From: Simmondsia chinensis
Lineage: Eukaryota > Streptophyta > Magnoliopsida > Caryophyllales > Simmondsiaceae
Length of the DNA: 64,000 nucleotides
Direction of reading: 5' to 3'
NCBI GenBank assembly: GCA_018398585.1
Contig: JAGTTD010000001.1
Location: 22,027,750 to 22,091,749 of the forward strand
Shown: in pieces, positions 20,743 to 32,130 of the stretch
How the letters are laid out: the number at the start of each line of letters is the position of its first letter
How positions within the stretch are numbered: position 1 is the stretch's first letter
Notes under the pieces: model-generated
Seen by the model: only the letters and a program-made list of their open reading frames with translations
What the model was told of the DNA's origin: nothing
The model's database searches: none
Translations under genes and position numbers: made by a program

Positions 20743-22280
20743 AAATACCCCGAAACTTTAATCTTGCTTGTCCTCGAGCAAGGGTAAATATTAAAGCGCG
20801 GGATCTCATGCTTTTTAAGAATTTATCGCAATTCAAAGCCAAACTACTTAAATTAGAAAAGAATGACCGAGACTCAAAGTTTTAATATTCTAAAGGCAAA
20901 ACAATCTTTCCAAAAAAAAATCCATCAATCACCTAGGTAGACGAATTCGAAAGCTGGCTAAGCAAATTAAGTTTATCCATTCTTTTTAATCTCAAGACAT
21001 TCAAACCGAATAGATGACAAAAATCATGCCATTCCTAACAAGACTTCTCAGGTATGCCCAACGAAAAGTTAAATCATAAAATTTTCTCTTTTCTTCTTCT
21101 TTTTTTTTTTTTTAATGAGTGATTGATCTGCCCTAATCAACCCAGCCTATGAGTATATCTTCAGAGAGAATCAAACTCCTGACCCCTAGGCGATGACCGC
21201 ATGGGTACGAGAAGCCACCACTGGGACACCCTCATTGTGACTGCGTGAATATATCTTCAGCGACAATCAAATTCCTACCCCTGGGTGATAATCGCATGGG
21301 TAAGACAAGCCACCACTAAGACGCCCTCATTATAAATTTACGAGTATAGCTTTAGCAAGAATCAAACTCATGACCCCTGGGTGATGACCGCATGGGTAAG
21401 AGAAGCCACCACTGAGACGCCCTTAAGGTAGGTAGCACATATCTTAGAATGTTTACATGGGATAACGGTGCTTAGAGATACGTCCCTCAAAATTTTTTTT
21501 TTATTTTTTATTTTTCTTTAGACTTAGGCCTAACTCTTCAAAGTCTATTATGCAAATGATAATCTTGATACAATCTATTAAAATTTGAGCATCTTTTAAT
21601 CAGAAAGAAAGGTAAAACAACATACTAACTAGTGAACTCAAATACCACGATTTTATGAAGATAGTGCCTTAGAGTAGATCATGTTTTGCAATTGAAACAT
21701 AAAAACAATTGATTCTCAGGTTATTCAAATATAATTAAAGTAAACAAGCTAAAAAGGGTCAACACGTTTCCTAAAAAGCATATTGATTATATCTCCAAAT
21801 TTTTTTTTTTTTTGTGGTTTTAAATTATTTCAAAATATTCAAGAAAATTTAAAAGACTACTCATTTAAACTATAGAAAATAGAAAATATTTTTATTAGCC
21901 GACGCTATTTACATCCTCATACAAAGGCTTCAAACTCTGGGAGGTACTAAAGCAGACTCTAAAAGATAAAGTAGGACTAGACAGAAAAAAGTTTTTAAAA
22001 TTTTTTTTTTTTTCAAAATTTAAAGCAAATGTGACAAAATGTCTCTCTTACTCCCAAACTTAAAGTTTAACATTGTCCTCAATGTTAAAAAAATAGGTGA
22101 GAGATACTTCCTAGGTTTGAGGATTGCATTTTGATAGTGAATGTTGATATCATGCTACCCCCAAACTTGTTTCAAAAAAAGTAGAAAAAAATGTACAAAA
22201 GCATAAGAAAACGATTAAAAGAAATTGAAAGAAAAGAAGTAAGGTAGTAAACTTGGGTTGCCTCCCAAGAAGCGCTTAAG
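20743..22280 (-). other. Athila D 3' non-coding region
   Basis: Between integrase and 3' LTR. The LTR-proximal end (minus strand TCGGGGTATTT at 20743-20753) is the polypurine tract area. No env-like reading frame was found. The region holds a trimer of a 95-bp tRNA-like repeat (21151-21430), annotated separately, and long A or T runs at 21100-21113, 21482-21491, 21799-21812 and 22000-22012. Confidence 0.65.
21151..21430 (-). repeat. Three tandem copies of a 95-bp tRNA-like (SINE-like) unit
   Basis: Units start at 21151, 21246 and 21342. On the minus strand each has an A-box-like CCCAGTGGTGGC, about 30-40 bases, then a B-box-like AGGAGTTTGATTCTC (tRNA T-loop consensus GGTTCGANTCC). This looks like a tRNA-derived Pol III module, possibly SINE-derived; the family is not recognised. 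No poly(A) or T-rich tail directly follows. Type assignment is inference from the two boxes. Confidence 0.5.
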
Positions 22281-23550
22281 TTATAGTCATTAGCTTGATT
22301 TTTTGGGTGAATCATTCGATTTCGTTGAGATGAATGGAGGACTTCTGTGGCTCAGGCTCTCCATCAATATAATGTTTCAGCCTTTAACCATTAACTTTGA
22401 ATGTGCGATTCTTATCGTCTTAAATCTCGACTGTGCCGTGAGTTATAATGAAGAGTCTTGACCATCTGGAGCGCAATTTCCCGGGAAAAAGTTGTAATCG
22501 GGAGTTAAAAAGTAAAACTTTTTGCCCGATTACGAATTCTCTGTTCATAATGTGCTTGTCATGCCATCTTTTGGTTCGGTCCTTGTAAATTCAAGCATTT
22601 TCATAGGCTTCATTCTTGAACTCATACATTTCATTGATTTGCAGTAACCTCTTCTCTCGTACAGCTTCTAAGTTAAAATTCAATATTTTTATGGCACAGT
22701 ATGCTTTATGCTCCAATTCTACTGGTAAATGACACGCCTTGCCAAAAACCAGTCGATATGGAGATATTCCAATTGGTGTTTTGAATGCTGTTCTATATGC
22801 CCAAAGTGCGTCATCTAACTTTTTCGACCAATCTTTTCTAGGAGCACTAACGGTCTTTTCAAGAAAAGTTTTCAATTCTGGATTTGAAATTTCCACTTCA
22901 CCACTTGTTTGGGGATGGTATGGGGCACCCACATGGTGTGTGACTCCATACTTACTCAATAAAGCTTTAAGTTGACTATCACGAAAATGTTTCCGGACAT
23001 CACTTATAATTGCTCTATGAGTTCCAAATCGATAAAAGATGATCTTTCTTACAACGTTGACCACAACTCTTGCATCATTGGTCGGAAAAGCAACTGCTTC
23101 AGCAGCCAAAATAAATCTGTTAGAAAATGATGAAGGAAAAGGACCCATGAAATCAATCCTCTAAACGTCAAATAATTCAACAACTAAAATGTTGTTTAGG
23201 GACATTTCATGTCTCCTGGAAATATTTCCCATTCTTTGACATCAATCACATTTACTAAAAAGTTTGAAAGGCCAATAAAATGCTAATTGTAGAACCTTAG
23301 CTGCAGTCTTTGTTCCACCATAATGACCACCAATTTCCAAGGAATGGTAATGATGCGTAATGTCTTCCATTTCTTCTTCAGGTACACACCTCCTAATGAT
23401 TTGGTCCACAAAATGCTTATATAAGAATGGTTGTTCCCTAAAATAGTGCTTTAAATTAGCAAAGAACTTCTTCTTTTGTTGATATATCATGTCCTTAGGC
23501 AGTTCCTGTGCAACAAAATAGTTCAACCAAATAGTTGACAATGTCAGCAT
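22280..23550 (-). pseudogene. Integrase of Athila D
   Basis: Minus strand. Segment 23550-23242 covers the region before and through the zinc-binding part (GGHYGGTKTAAKVLQLAFYWP). Segment 23148-22591 (185 aa) is the catalytic core: ISDVRKHF with a catalytic Asp, [16 protein letters not shown] with the catalytic Glu, then [21 protein letters not shown] and [19 protein letters not shown], signature Athila wording. C-terminal SNR/RWSGPF-like remnants (minus strand of 22440-22480) run to about 22280. A stop near 23160 and a frame break between segments disable it. Confidence 0.88.
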
Positions 23551-23639
23551 ACCATGGATATTTAGGATTTTCTCTTACCAACATAAGACTTTCATCCGAA
23601 AATTTTTCATTGATAGAGGGACTTTCGTCCTCTTGTTCA

Positions 23640-24130
23640 AGGTGTGATAAATGATCCACCACAATATTCTCTGTTCCTTTTTTGTCCCGGATTTCTAAAT
23701 CAAATTCTTAAAGCAACAAAATCCATCTTATCAATGTTCATTTTGCATCTTGTTTTGCCAAGAGATATTTAAGAGCACAGTGATCAGTATAAATAATTAC
23801 CCTAAGTTTAGAAGGTAAGAATGAAAATTTTCAAATGCAAAAACAACAGCTAGTAATTCCTTTGCAGTGGTAGCATAGTTAACTTGTGCTTCCGTTAAAG
23901 TCTTAGTAGCATAGTAAATTACATGAAAATTTGTATTCCTTCTTTGCCCTAGCATGGCCCCCACTGCATAGTCACTAGCATCACACATAAGTTGAAAGTG
24001 CAAGGTCCAATTGAGTGCTACGATTATTAGTGCTGATACTAGTTTTTTCTTCAAAGTTTCAAAAGCATGCATACAGTCACTATCAAAGTTAAAAGGGACA
24101 TCCTTCATCAATAAATTGCATAGAGGCTTA
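23640..24130 (-). pseudogene. RNase H of Athila D
   Basis: Segment 24111-23797 reads FELLKKKLVSA-like, LMCDASDYAVGAMLGQRRN (catalytic Asp in CDASD) and IYYATKTLTEAQVNYATTAKELLAVVFAFE with the conserved Glu. The continuation (YLLNLG..., then a broken TDHCALKYLLAK-like stretch near 23760) shifts frame. It follows RT directly, as in all Ty3/gypsy elements. Confidence 0.88.
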
Positions 24131-24240
24131 GTTATCTTAGAGAAGTCCTTAATAATCCTTCTATAGAAGCCTACATGACCTAAGAAATTTCGAATGCCCT
24201 TAACATTAGTAAGGGGCTGTAATTACTCTATCACTTCAGT

Positions 24241-25471
24241 TTATGCTCTATCAACCTCAATTCCCTTTTTCGAAATCATATGCCCTAACACAATCGCTCC
24301 CTGTACCATGAAATAACATTTCTCCCAATTCAAAAAAAGATTAGTGTTAGTGCATCTTTGTAAAACTATAGAGTGGTTAGCCATACAATCATCAAATGAG
24401 GAACCAAAGACTGAAAAATCATCCATAAATACCTCTATGAACTTTTCCACCATGTCACTAAAGATTTCCATCATACTCCGTTGAAATGTGGCAAAAACAT
24501 TGCATAATCAAAAAGGCATTCTCCTATAGGCAAAGGTACCATGTGGATAAGTAAAAGTTGTCTTTTCCTAATCTTTCGGTGCTATGGCAATTTAGTTGTA
24601 TCCTGAATAACCATCAAGGAAACAGTAATGTGAATGGCCGGCAAGTTTTTCTAACATTTGATCAATGAATGGTAAGAGAAAATGGTCTTTTCGGGTGGCA
24701 TCATTAAACTTTCTATAATCTATACATACCTTCCACCCTGTGACGGTCCTAGTAGAGATGAGCTCATTATTCTCATTTTCTACGACAGTTACCCCCCTTC
24801 TTTGGAACTACTTGCATTGGACTTACCCACAGACTATGTGATATGGGATAAATGATCCCGACATCTAATAACTTGGCAACTTCTTTCCTTACCACCTCCT
24901 TCATAGTAGGATTTAATCGACGTTGTAGCTGCATGGTAGGCTTGAAGCTGTCTTCCATGAGAATCTTAAGCACGCATAAGGAAGGGATGATTCCCTTGAT
25001 GTCTGAAAGAGTCCATCCGATGGCTGATTTATGCTCCCTTAGAACTATAAGCAACCTTTCCTGTTTGACATTACTAAAAAAAGAATTAATAATAACAGGA
25101 TAAATGTTAGAATTGTCAAGATAAGCATACTCAAGATGAGATGGCAGTGGCTTGAGCTCGAGATTTGGAGGCTCATTTTCTCTTATTCTATGTTGTATTT
25201 CAATTGCTTGTATGTCCTCCGCTCTTGCTTCATGGTGCGAATCGAAAGGCTCACAATCATCCAGGTATTGAGCACATTCCCTTATCAATTCGTTCTCAGT
25301 GTCTAAGGTCCCTGACTTTGTTAAACGCGCTTCAAGTGGTAACTTAGGGAATGCGTCCCTGAACTTCTGAGCTACCAAACTATCTATAATATCAACCTCG
25401 AAACAAGAATCCATGCTGGTGGAAAATTTCATAGCATTAAAAATGTTGAAGCTTACATGTTCATCTTGCAC
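24241..25471 (-). pseudogene. Reverse transcriptase of Athila D with N-terminal linker
   Basis: Segment 25471-24773 (232 aa) runs from the protease-RT linker into the RT fingers: LKPLPSHLEYAYL, REHKSAIGWTLSDIKGI, MKEVVRKEVAKLLDVGIIYPIS, SPMQVVPKKGG. The middle (24770-24480) is frame-broken but retains the FCFLDGYSGYNQI-like catalytic-Asp region. Segment 24474-24241 holds VEKFIEVFMDDFSVFG with the intact MDD active site, then ANHSIVLQRCTNTNL.NWEKCYFMV. Wording is Athila-type. Confidence 0.88.
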
Positions 25472-25531
25472 TCTTAAAATGAGTTTCCCGTGTTGTACAT
25501 CTATCAGGGTCCTTCCTATAGCAAGGTAAGG

Positions 25532-25740
25532 TCATCCAAGAATAAGAGGTATCTCTTGATCCTCTTCCATGTAAAGTACTATAAAATCAGCCGGGAAGAT
25601 GAATTTGTCAACCTTCACTAAGACGTCTTCAACCACACCTGTTGGATACTTGATCGATCTATCTGCAAGTTGGAGAGATAGTATAGTTGGTTTCACGTCT
25701 CCTAAGCCAAGCTTCCTGAACACAGAGAGAGGCATTAATT
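25532..25740 (-). pseudogene. Protease of Athila D, C-terminal part
   Basis: 67 residues on the minus strand: MPLSVFRKLGLG, LQLADRSIKYPTGVVEDVLVKVDKFIFPADFIVL and IPLILG. The upstream D(L/S)GAS active-site segment, expected just above 25740, is broken (a stop and shifted frame). The following ~60 bases still read as the protease tail. Confidence 0.82.
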
Positions 25741-25859
25741 TAATGCTTCTACCTAAACCACATAAAACTTTATAAACCTAATGGTGCCAATGGTGCAAGG
25801 TATAGTAACACTCCCGAGATTTTTTAGCTTGGGAGGTAACTTCTGTTGGATTATGGCAC

Positions 25860-26930
25860 TGCATTCTTCAGTTAGTGCCACTGTTTCTAATTCGCCCAAC
25901 TTCCTTTGTTAGATAAGATTTCTTTCATAAATTTTGCATATTTGGGCATTTGATCTAATATATCAGCAAAAGGGATATTAATATGTAATTTTTTGAAAAC
26001 TTCTAAAAATTTAGCCAATTGGTCGTCCGCTTTTGTCTTTTTTAATCATTGAGGGAATGGGACCTTTGGCTGTAGGGTTGAGGTTCGGCCTTTTTGGGTT
26101 CATTTGTGTTTTAGATTTGTCCCTTCCCCATTTTTCGTTTCATGGTTCACGTCTGTGGACAGGTCGATTAGGGGTTGTTCATTTTGTGCGGTCTTGGTTA
26201 CCTAAGTTGGTTCATTCAAAGTTTTCCCACTTCTTAATTCAATTGCTTAAACGTGCTCTCATGGGTTAATGATTGTGTTACTAGGCACATAATCTTGAGA
26301 CCTTTCAGAGAGTTGTTTTAAAATTTGTCCAACTTGGGTCTCAAGGTTTCTAATCAAAGCTTCTTGATTCCGAATAGAAGCTTCTTGATTTCAAAGATTT
26401 GTTCGTGTTTCTTGCACAAAACTTGTGGTTTCTTGCATAAAGTTACTGAATGATTCTTCGAGACCACTTTTCTTTTCTGGTGGTGCGTGAATGGGCTATT
26501 TTTGAATCCCTGGGTTACTCCATGAAAAATTTGGATGGTTTGTCCACCCTGGATTATAAGTGTTGGAGTAGGGATTGTGATGTGATTTTTGAAAATTCGA
26601 AACAAAATTGGCTTGCTTACCTAACTATTTCTAAATCATTGAAATTCGAGTGGGCAATGTGGTAAATGCATCTACTTCCTGAATACCTGCGGGTTTCCTT
26701 TGCGTTGTTCGATCAGCTGTTCTCATGTAGTTGTTGCTAGCCATTACCTCTAGCAACTCGTATGCTTCGTCTGGTGTCTTGTTGTCGAGGGCACCTCCAC
26801 ATAATCTTTTAAAGCTCTTTCATTCTCATTATTTTCATTAGGCATTCTTTCAGTTCATTTGGTTTTCCTTATTTGTCGATCTGTTCTTTCGATTTTAGGA
26901 TCCAAAGGGATTATTTCATTTTTGTTTTGA
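25860..26930 (-). pseudogene. gag: gag of Athila D
   Basis: Minus strand with many stops: MASNNYMRTA near 26750-26710, YNPGWTNHPNFSWSNPG near 26560-26510, repeated EASIRNQEALIRNLE coiled-coil wording near 26385-26330, VGQILKQLSERSQ, then AKFLEVFKKLHINIPFADILDQMPKYAKFMKEIL near 26010-25915. This order is typical of Athila gag. No start codon can be assigned. Plus-strand ORFs here are shadows. Confidence 0.78.
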
Positions 26931-26934
26931 TTTT

Positions 26935-27391
26935 TCATACAAAGAACGAAACACGAACTTAAAAGTCAAAAGAAAGATAAAACTTATGAGAAAACTTAAA
27001 ATACAACAATCGAATAAAAAAACCTAACAAAAACCAATGTAAGATAACACTAATATTTAGAAAAACTTAAAAATAACAATTTTAACTTACAAAAATTTAT
27101 CAAAGTTAAATTATAAGTAAAAGAAAGATGAAAATAAGGAGGAAAAAAAAGCACAAGAAAAACAACAAAATAACACAAATTTAACAAAACTTAATAAAAA
27201 CGCAATTTTAGAGGGGGGTGCTATACGAATTTTTCAAGTAAAAAGAACTTTACAAATAAAATCAAGTGAATGAAATAAATGAAAGAAAAGAAATTTCTAC
27301 TTCAAACTTAAACAAAATTTACAAGTTTTAACAAACAATTTCAAATTAGTACCGAACCTAGTTGACATCGATGGCACTCATATAAGAACAA
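26935..27391 (-). other. Athila D leader region
   Basis: A-rich on the plus strand, hence T-rich as leader; no coding frame. Sits between primer site and gag. Nothing else recognised apart from a CCCCCCTC run at 27211-27218. Confidence 0.55.
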
Positions 27392-27409
27392 TCCCCGGGA
27401 ACAGGGCCA
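27392..27409 (-). other. Primer-binding site of Athila D (tRNA-Asp-like)
   Basis: The minus strand reads TGGCCCTGTTCCCGGGGA, 16 of 18 matches to the Athila primer site TGGCGCCGTTGCCGGGGA as I recall it, six bases inside the LTR end at 27416. Confidence 0.8.
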
Positions 27410-27415
27410 AAAACT

Positions 27416-27490
27416 TGATGCCTAGTTGGTGTTTGTTTAGCAAATGCACTAAGTCGTATCAAGTAATACAGAGTGAGTAGAGTGTCATTC
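27416..27490 (-). repeat. 5' LTR of Athila D, U5 end
   Basis: The first 75 plus-strand bases of the D 5' LTR (TGATGCCTAGTTGG..., matching 19167-19245), ending in the CATTC target duplication where chromovirus B inserted. The LTR continues at 40850. Confidence 0.88.
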
Positions 27491-27868
27491 TGTTATAATC
27501 ATGCTTCATAGCTCTATGTTGCTGCTGATATGTTCTGATCTGTTTTGCTAGGCTTATGGTTAATTGCTCTCAAGTGAAGTGCTGTGTTTTGATGTATATT
27601 TTTGTATGTTGGTTGTTACTTGCTTTTGGCACCAAAGTCTTATTGTATCTAGTTAATTCGGTTGAAGTTTGTCGAAGTTTGGTGTATCTTAGCCAATCTT
27701 ATGAACTTATAAATAGCTTAGATCTTCTTATAAGAGATCATTCAATCAAATACAAAATATCTTTTGATATCTTTTCTATCACTAATCTCTCATCTCTTTT
27801 CACTTCTTCTCTCATCTTAATCTCTTTATCCACTAGGTTAATTTTAAGATTGATCTTGAAGCTTAACA
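27491..27868 (+). repeat. 5' LTR of B
   Basis: 378 bp, TGTTATAATC...GCTTAACA. Aligns with 40489-40849; the 3' copy has a short deletion near the VKxGWSS-unrelated GAAGTTTGTCGAAG segment. About 16 differences in the first ~180 bases by eye. CT-rich U5 (TCTCATCTC) is shared with the A LTR. Confidence 0.92.
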
Positions 27869-27870
27869 AT

Positions 27871-27882
27871 TGGTATCAGAGC
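27871..27882 (+). other. Primer-binding site of B (tRNA-iMet)
   Basis: TGGTATCAGAGC, a perfect match to the plant initiator-tRNA-Met site, two bases after the LTR. Confidence 0.93.
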
Positions 27883-27950
27883 TGCGTGTTGCTGCCGGTC
27901 AATTACTTTTTGATTGATTGGAGCTGGCGAGGAACAAGAAGAAGATATCA

Positions 27951-28910
27951 ATGGCTAGAGGAGTAATAACATGATATTGCGTTGCAAATGCTGCTACAAA
28001 TGTTGATCTTAATGTCACTTATGGTTCGGTTGTTGGTGCTAATGCTGCAGCAGGTGCTGAGTACATTACAGCTGCTCAATTGAAGAATCAAATGGATGAA
28101 ATTTTCTCTCAAATGCAGCAATTACAGTTGGAACAGGATCAAAAGTTTGTTGATCAATTGATTCGGCAAACTCAACGTATTGAGCATAAGTTTGTTGGAC
28201 TGCAAAATCAATTCAATTCACAGAATGTGTCCTCCGATGCCGGAATTTTGCTACCTTCTAGCCAACAGGTTCAACCTCCAGTTGTAGTGCAACCTCAAGC
28301 AGCTAATGTGGCAATTGGACTGCAAGATCGTCCTCCTGATCCAGTACAAGCTCTAGTTGCAAGGATGACCTTGGGACAGAATGATCGTCCATCAGATCAG
28401 TTGCAACATCAAAATTCTGGAAGTAATGATGTTTCATCCAGCAATAAGAGTAGTGATTTCAGGCAGCCAAGGATTCAAATTAAGCCTTTCGATGGAAAAT
28501 AGCCACAATCATGGATCAGAAGATGCAATCGACACTTTCATTTCTATCACATTGAAGAAACTGAGAAGGTTGAATTAGCAGCTGTTTATCTCCATGAAGA
28601 TCATAAGGTATGGCTTTACAGTCTTTTGACGAGTAATCCTTCAATGTCTTGGACTGAATTCGTGGAAGAACTTTGTGAACATTATGGAGATGAGGACTCA
28701 AGTGACATAGTTGACAACTTCAACAAAGTAGTGCAAATCACATCAGTGAATAAATACATGACGAGATTTGAGAACCTTAAAGCTAGTATGATTGTAGCTT
28801 ATCCTCATGCAACTGAATCATATTATGTATCTAACTTCATAAGTGGCTTCAGGCCAAAGATAAAGAACCTTGTCAAGACAATTGGCCTTAGAACCTTATC
28901 CAAAGCCTAG
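27951..28910 (+). pseudogene. gag: gag of B (capsid)
   Basis: ATG at 27951 opens MARGVIT, then an in-frame TGA (27972) where an Arg CGA is likely ancestral, and the same frame continues as MDEIFSQMQQLQLEQDQ with a Gln-rich coiled-coil-like segment to 28502. The core then reads QSWIRRCNRHFHFYHI and SMSWTEFVEELCEHYGDEDSSD, ending FISGFRPKIKNLVKTIG at about 28895. Stops at 28500 and 28908 and a frame break near 28570-28626 interrupt it. Aligns with gag of A. Confidence 0.85.
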
Positions 28911-29019
28911 GCAAAGGCTAAATTGTTTGAAGCTACTGCTTTTGCATCAAATGATGGGCCTAGGTACAGAGGTGGAAGCTCTAATCAGAAATAAAAGGGA
29001 TCTATTAGATCGAAATCTA

Positions 29020-29771
29020 CTCGTTCTATTGAGAAGAAGGCTCAAAGACTATGTTTTAAATGCAATCAGCCTTATCAATTTGGTCACAAGTGCAATCCAA
29101 AGTTCCTCATGACAGCAAGAGGAGCAGATGCTGATGATCAATTTAAAGAAGACGAAATAGTGGCTAAGTTAGACAGTTCTAATTGTGAATCTCAAGAGGA
29201 GCTTCGTGAAGATGAGGTTGAGATCTCTATGAAAGCCTTGACGGGAAATGGGGCTCATAACACCATCAGGATCAAAGGACAACCTGGCAAGAAGTCCATT
29301 GTTTTTCTGATTGACAATGGCAATACTCACTATTTCATTGATCCAAAGGTGGTGCGACAAGTTGGGCAGGATATGATCAAGACACAACCATTAGCTATGA
29401 CAGTGGCTGATGGGAATGCCATTCTTACTCAGACCAAATGCCAAGGATTCGAATGGTCTATGCAAGATCACAAGTTTGAGTATGACTTATGGATCTTGCC
29501 ATTGGGGGGTTGTGATATGGTTCTTGGTGTGGATTGGATGAGATCTTTTAGTCCAGTGGCCTTTGATTTTGCTAAGTTGACAGTGACTTTTGAAAGGCAA
29601 GGATCTACTGTAACATTGCAAGGCATGGATGAACAAGCTCAATTGCAGCTATTGAAGGGCAAGAGTTTAGAAGGTGGATTTAGGAAGGATGCTTATCAGT
29701 GGGTTGGACAACTATTTGCAATCTCACATACTGGGAGAGCCATCGCATCTTGTGGTGCAGGCACTGATTGA
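29020..29771 (+). pseudogene. Zinc knuckle and protease of B
   Basis: 29044-29100 encodes the knuckle CFKCNQPYQFGHKC in a frame broken from gag. The 220-aa segment from 29109 carries an acidic spacer and then the retropepsin domain: VFLIDNGNTHYFIDP in place of the expected LIDSGSTH, so the active-site DSG has become DNG, which should abolish or weaken catalysis. TVADGN and LPLGGCDMVLGVDWM are intact. The chain ends at 29771, where the RT frame takes over (-1 shift). Confidence 0.85.
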
Positions 29772-30103
29772 TGAGTTTGGGGATCTGTTTGAGCAGCCGA
29801 AGACTTTACCTCCCAAGAGGAACTTTTATCATGCAATTCCTCTCAAGCCCAACTCAATACTAGTGAAGTTAAGGCCCTACAAGTACCCTCATTCACAGAA
29901 GGAAGAGATTGAGAAGCAAGTGGATGACTTACTCAAGGCTTGCTTCATTCGACAAAGCCACAGCCCTTTTGCTTCTCCTGTGATATTGGTTAAGAAGAAA
30001 GACGGCTCAGCTAGAATGTGCATTAACTATAGGCAGCTTAACTCCCTTACAATCAAAGATAAATTTCCAATTCCGGTCATTGATGACTTGTTGGATGAAT
30101 TAG
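29762..30103 (+). pseudogene. Reverse transcriptase of B, N-terminal part
   Basis: Reads [52 protein letters not shown] and [13 protein letters not shown], then stops at the C2 insertion. The conserved CIDYRQ is CINYRQ here (Asp to Asn, not a catalytic residue). Continues colinearly at 37982. TSD: 30099-30103 ATTAG, with GTTAG at 37977-37981. Confidence 0.88.
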
Positions 30104-32130
30104 TGTTAGGAACAGTGTCCTGAAATCCAGACTTACTCTGGATATATTATTTTAATTAATAAATAAACTTGAAGTCCCAGTCATTTCCTAGTTAAATTTG
30201 TGTAAGCGAGCATATATCCTGCATATGATTTTCTTTAGGGAGACATCCATGAGATTGGTGTAGTCCTCATACTACAATTCACATGTTTGTTTTAAGTGGT
30301 TTATGAGACTAAGCCATATATAGACTTGGAACACGTGGTATGAATTATTGATTGAAAGGCCCATAATCGAAGACAAATTTGGACCACTTGTATGCTAAGA
30401 CTACTTTAGATGACTTGTCTTGGTCATGAAGATGGAGATCCAAAAGTATAAGGTTGGTGTGTTTAATAAAATTAACACACTGAATTGGACCATGTGGGTT
30501 ACTTATTTGAACGACGTCTCTAAATCCTGAGGGTATTCTGGACTTGTGCATGGAGCGTTAATTACTTTGGTATACTATAAGTAAGGTCTAAACACATGAT
30601 TGAATTTTCACCTACACTGCGTAGTGACGTGAAGTGTGACAAGGATCAAGTATTCAATAGGGAATCTACAGACTCTTATGAGATACAGATGTCCCCTTAG
30701 CTGATTAGCAAATATTTAAATAGTTCGAAAACTTAAGTTTTCCAAGTGTTTGATATTTTGAATTTATACTATGAATATGTTCAAGTATAAATAAATTATT
30801 CAGTGAAGGGCAAGTCGGTAACTAATGGAGAAGCTGTGAGAAGGATAATGGCAGTGGTTATATTTATTCTTTTGTCATGGACATCTGGTGGAGGGGTTGT
30901 TATCATCAATACAGTCTATTAGAGAGATATCGAATAAATGATTTAAGTCTGAAGTGAAGTGAGATTTATTTAGTGGAATTAAGTTTCATTAAATGGTAAT
31001 TAAATTATTTCATGAGATGATTAATTTAACTCATTTGGAGCTATATTTAAATTATCCCTGAGGTCCTTGCGCAAGCCTCTATATTTATTGCCATCCGAAA
31101 AAAATTAAAGAATTCATGACATGAATAATTTATCCATGAGATGGGTAAATAAATTTTGCAAAACAATATTCATGAGATTAATATAAATTAACAATTTTAA
31201 ATAAAATAATTTTGAAAAAAATTAAAATTCATAACATGAATTTTTACATATGGGAAACAAAGAAAAAGAAAAAAAAAGCAAAAAATCGCACAGGACCGCG
31301 ATCCGTGTATAAATGCAGCAGCCCATCAGCGTGCGACACATGTCGTGCACTGAGGCTGCCCAAGGCATGCATCCTGGCCTTTGGGCGCGGACGAATCATC
31401 GCATGCCATGTGGCATGGTGACAGGCCAAAGCACGCTTGAGCTGGGCTATGAAACGCAACGTTTTAGTTGCCTTTTTTAACAATACGACGCGTTTTGACT
31501 TAAACTGGACAATCCCATATCGAGAAATCAGGGTTTTCTTGCTCCGGTAAACTACTATAAAAAGGGGGTGCGTGTTTAGAGGTTTGACATTCAACTAAAA
31601 TATATATTTTTAGGGTTTTTGAAATTATTTCAGAAACCTAATTGGAGAGAAAAATTTTCTAATTTAATATTTTTCAGAGCCCACCCTCCCGGCAACTTGA
31701 GGTCATTGCGAAGAAAATCGCGAGTCTCAATTTTGTTATTCTTTCAAGATTATTATTTCTTTTCGGTATTCTATTATTGGAGCAATTCCAGGTATGCTCT
31801 TCTTTCCTTCTTCTTTTAGTTTCGCTTTTCTATTTATTTATAGTATTCATTATTATGCTAGTTTAAGTTTATGTATTGTTATAAATGTATTAGAGTAAAA
31901 AGCCTGTAGATCTAAATTAAGAATATAGATCTACAAATTTAAAATTATAAATTTTAAATCAACCCAGGTTTTGAATTATGAATTCTAAACCTCTTCTGCT
32001 GCATAGACTTTAGGGAGAATTTTTGAAATTCGACCCAACAACCGGAATTGGGGCAAAGGGTGTATAGAAACAAACCTATTCCCGGAAACTCTCGTACATG
32101 AGGTGTCACAAAGTGTGATTCTCCAACCGC
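30104..32130 (+). repeat. 5' LTR of C2, truncated at its U5 end
   Basis: TGTTAGGAACAG... aligned with 35734-37840 of the 3' LTR. It breaks off at CTCCAACCG (32121-32129) and continues as leader sequence homologous to C1 near 19000. The TATA box TATAAAAAGG is at 31556-31565 and a USE-like ATCCCATATCG at 31512-31522. Confidence 0.88.
31290..31565 (+). promoter_or_regulatory. C2 5' LTR promoter region
   Basis: G+C-rich block with GCGTGCGACACATG and related ACGTG-like cores, then ATCCCATATCG (one mismatch to the plant snRNA USE RTCCCACATCG) at 31512-31522 and TATAAAAAGG at 31556, with 33 bases between. Same arrangement as C1 and C3. Confidence 0.6.

Noticed and set aside
21151..21430. Repeats with regular spacing as a CRISPR-like array
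   Set aside because: Only three units, no conserved short repeat with unique spacers, and a plant retroelement context.
22591..23148. 185-aa minus-strand ORF as a possible host gene
   Set aside because: It is the Athila integrase core ([21 protein letters not shown]) in its proper place between RNase H and the 3' region.
27556..27966. 136-aa plus-strand ORF
   Set aside because: It spans the B LTR end and primer site, both non-coding by their role, and has no family wording.
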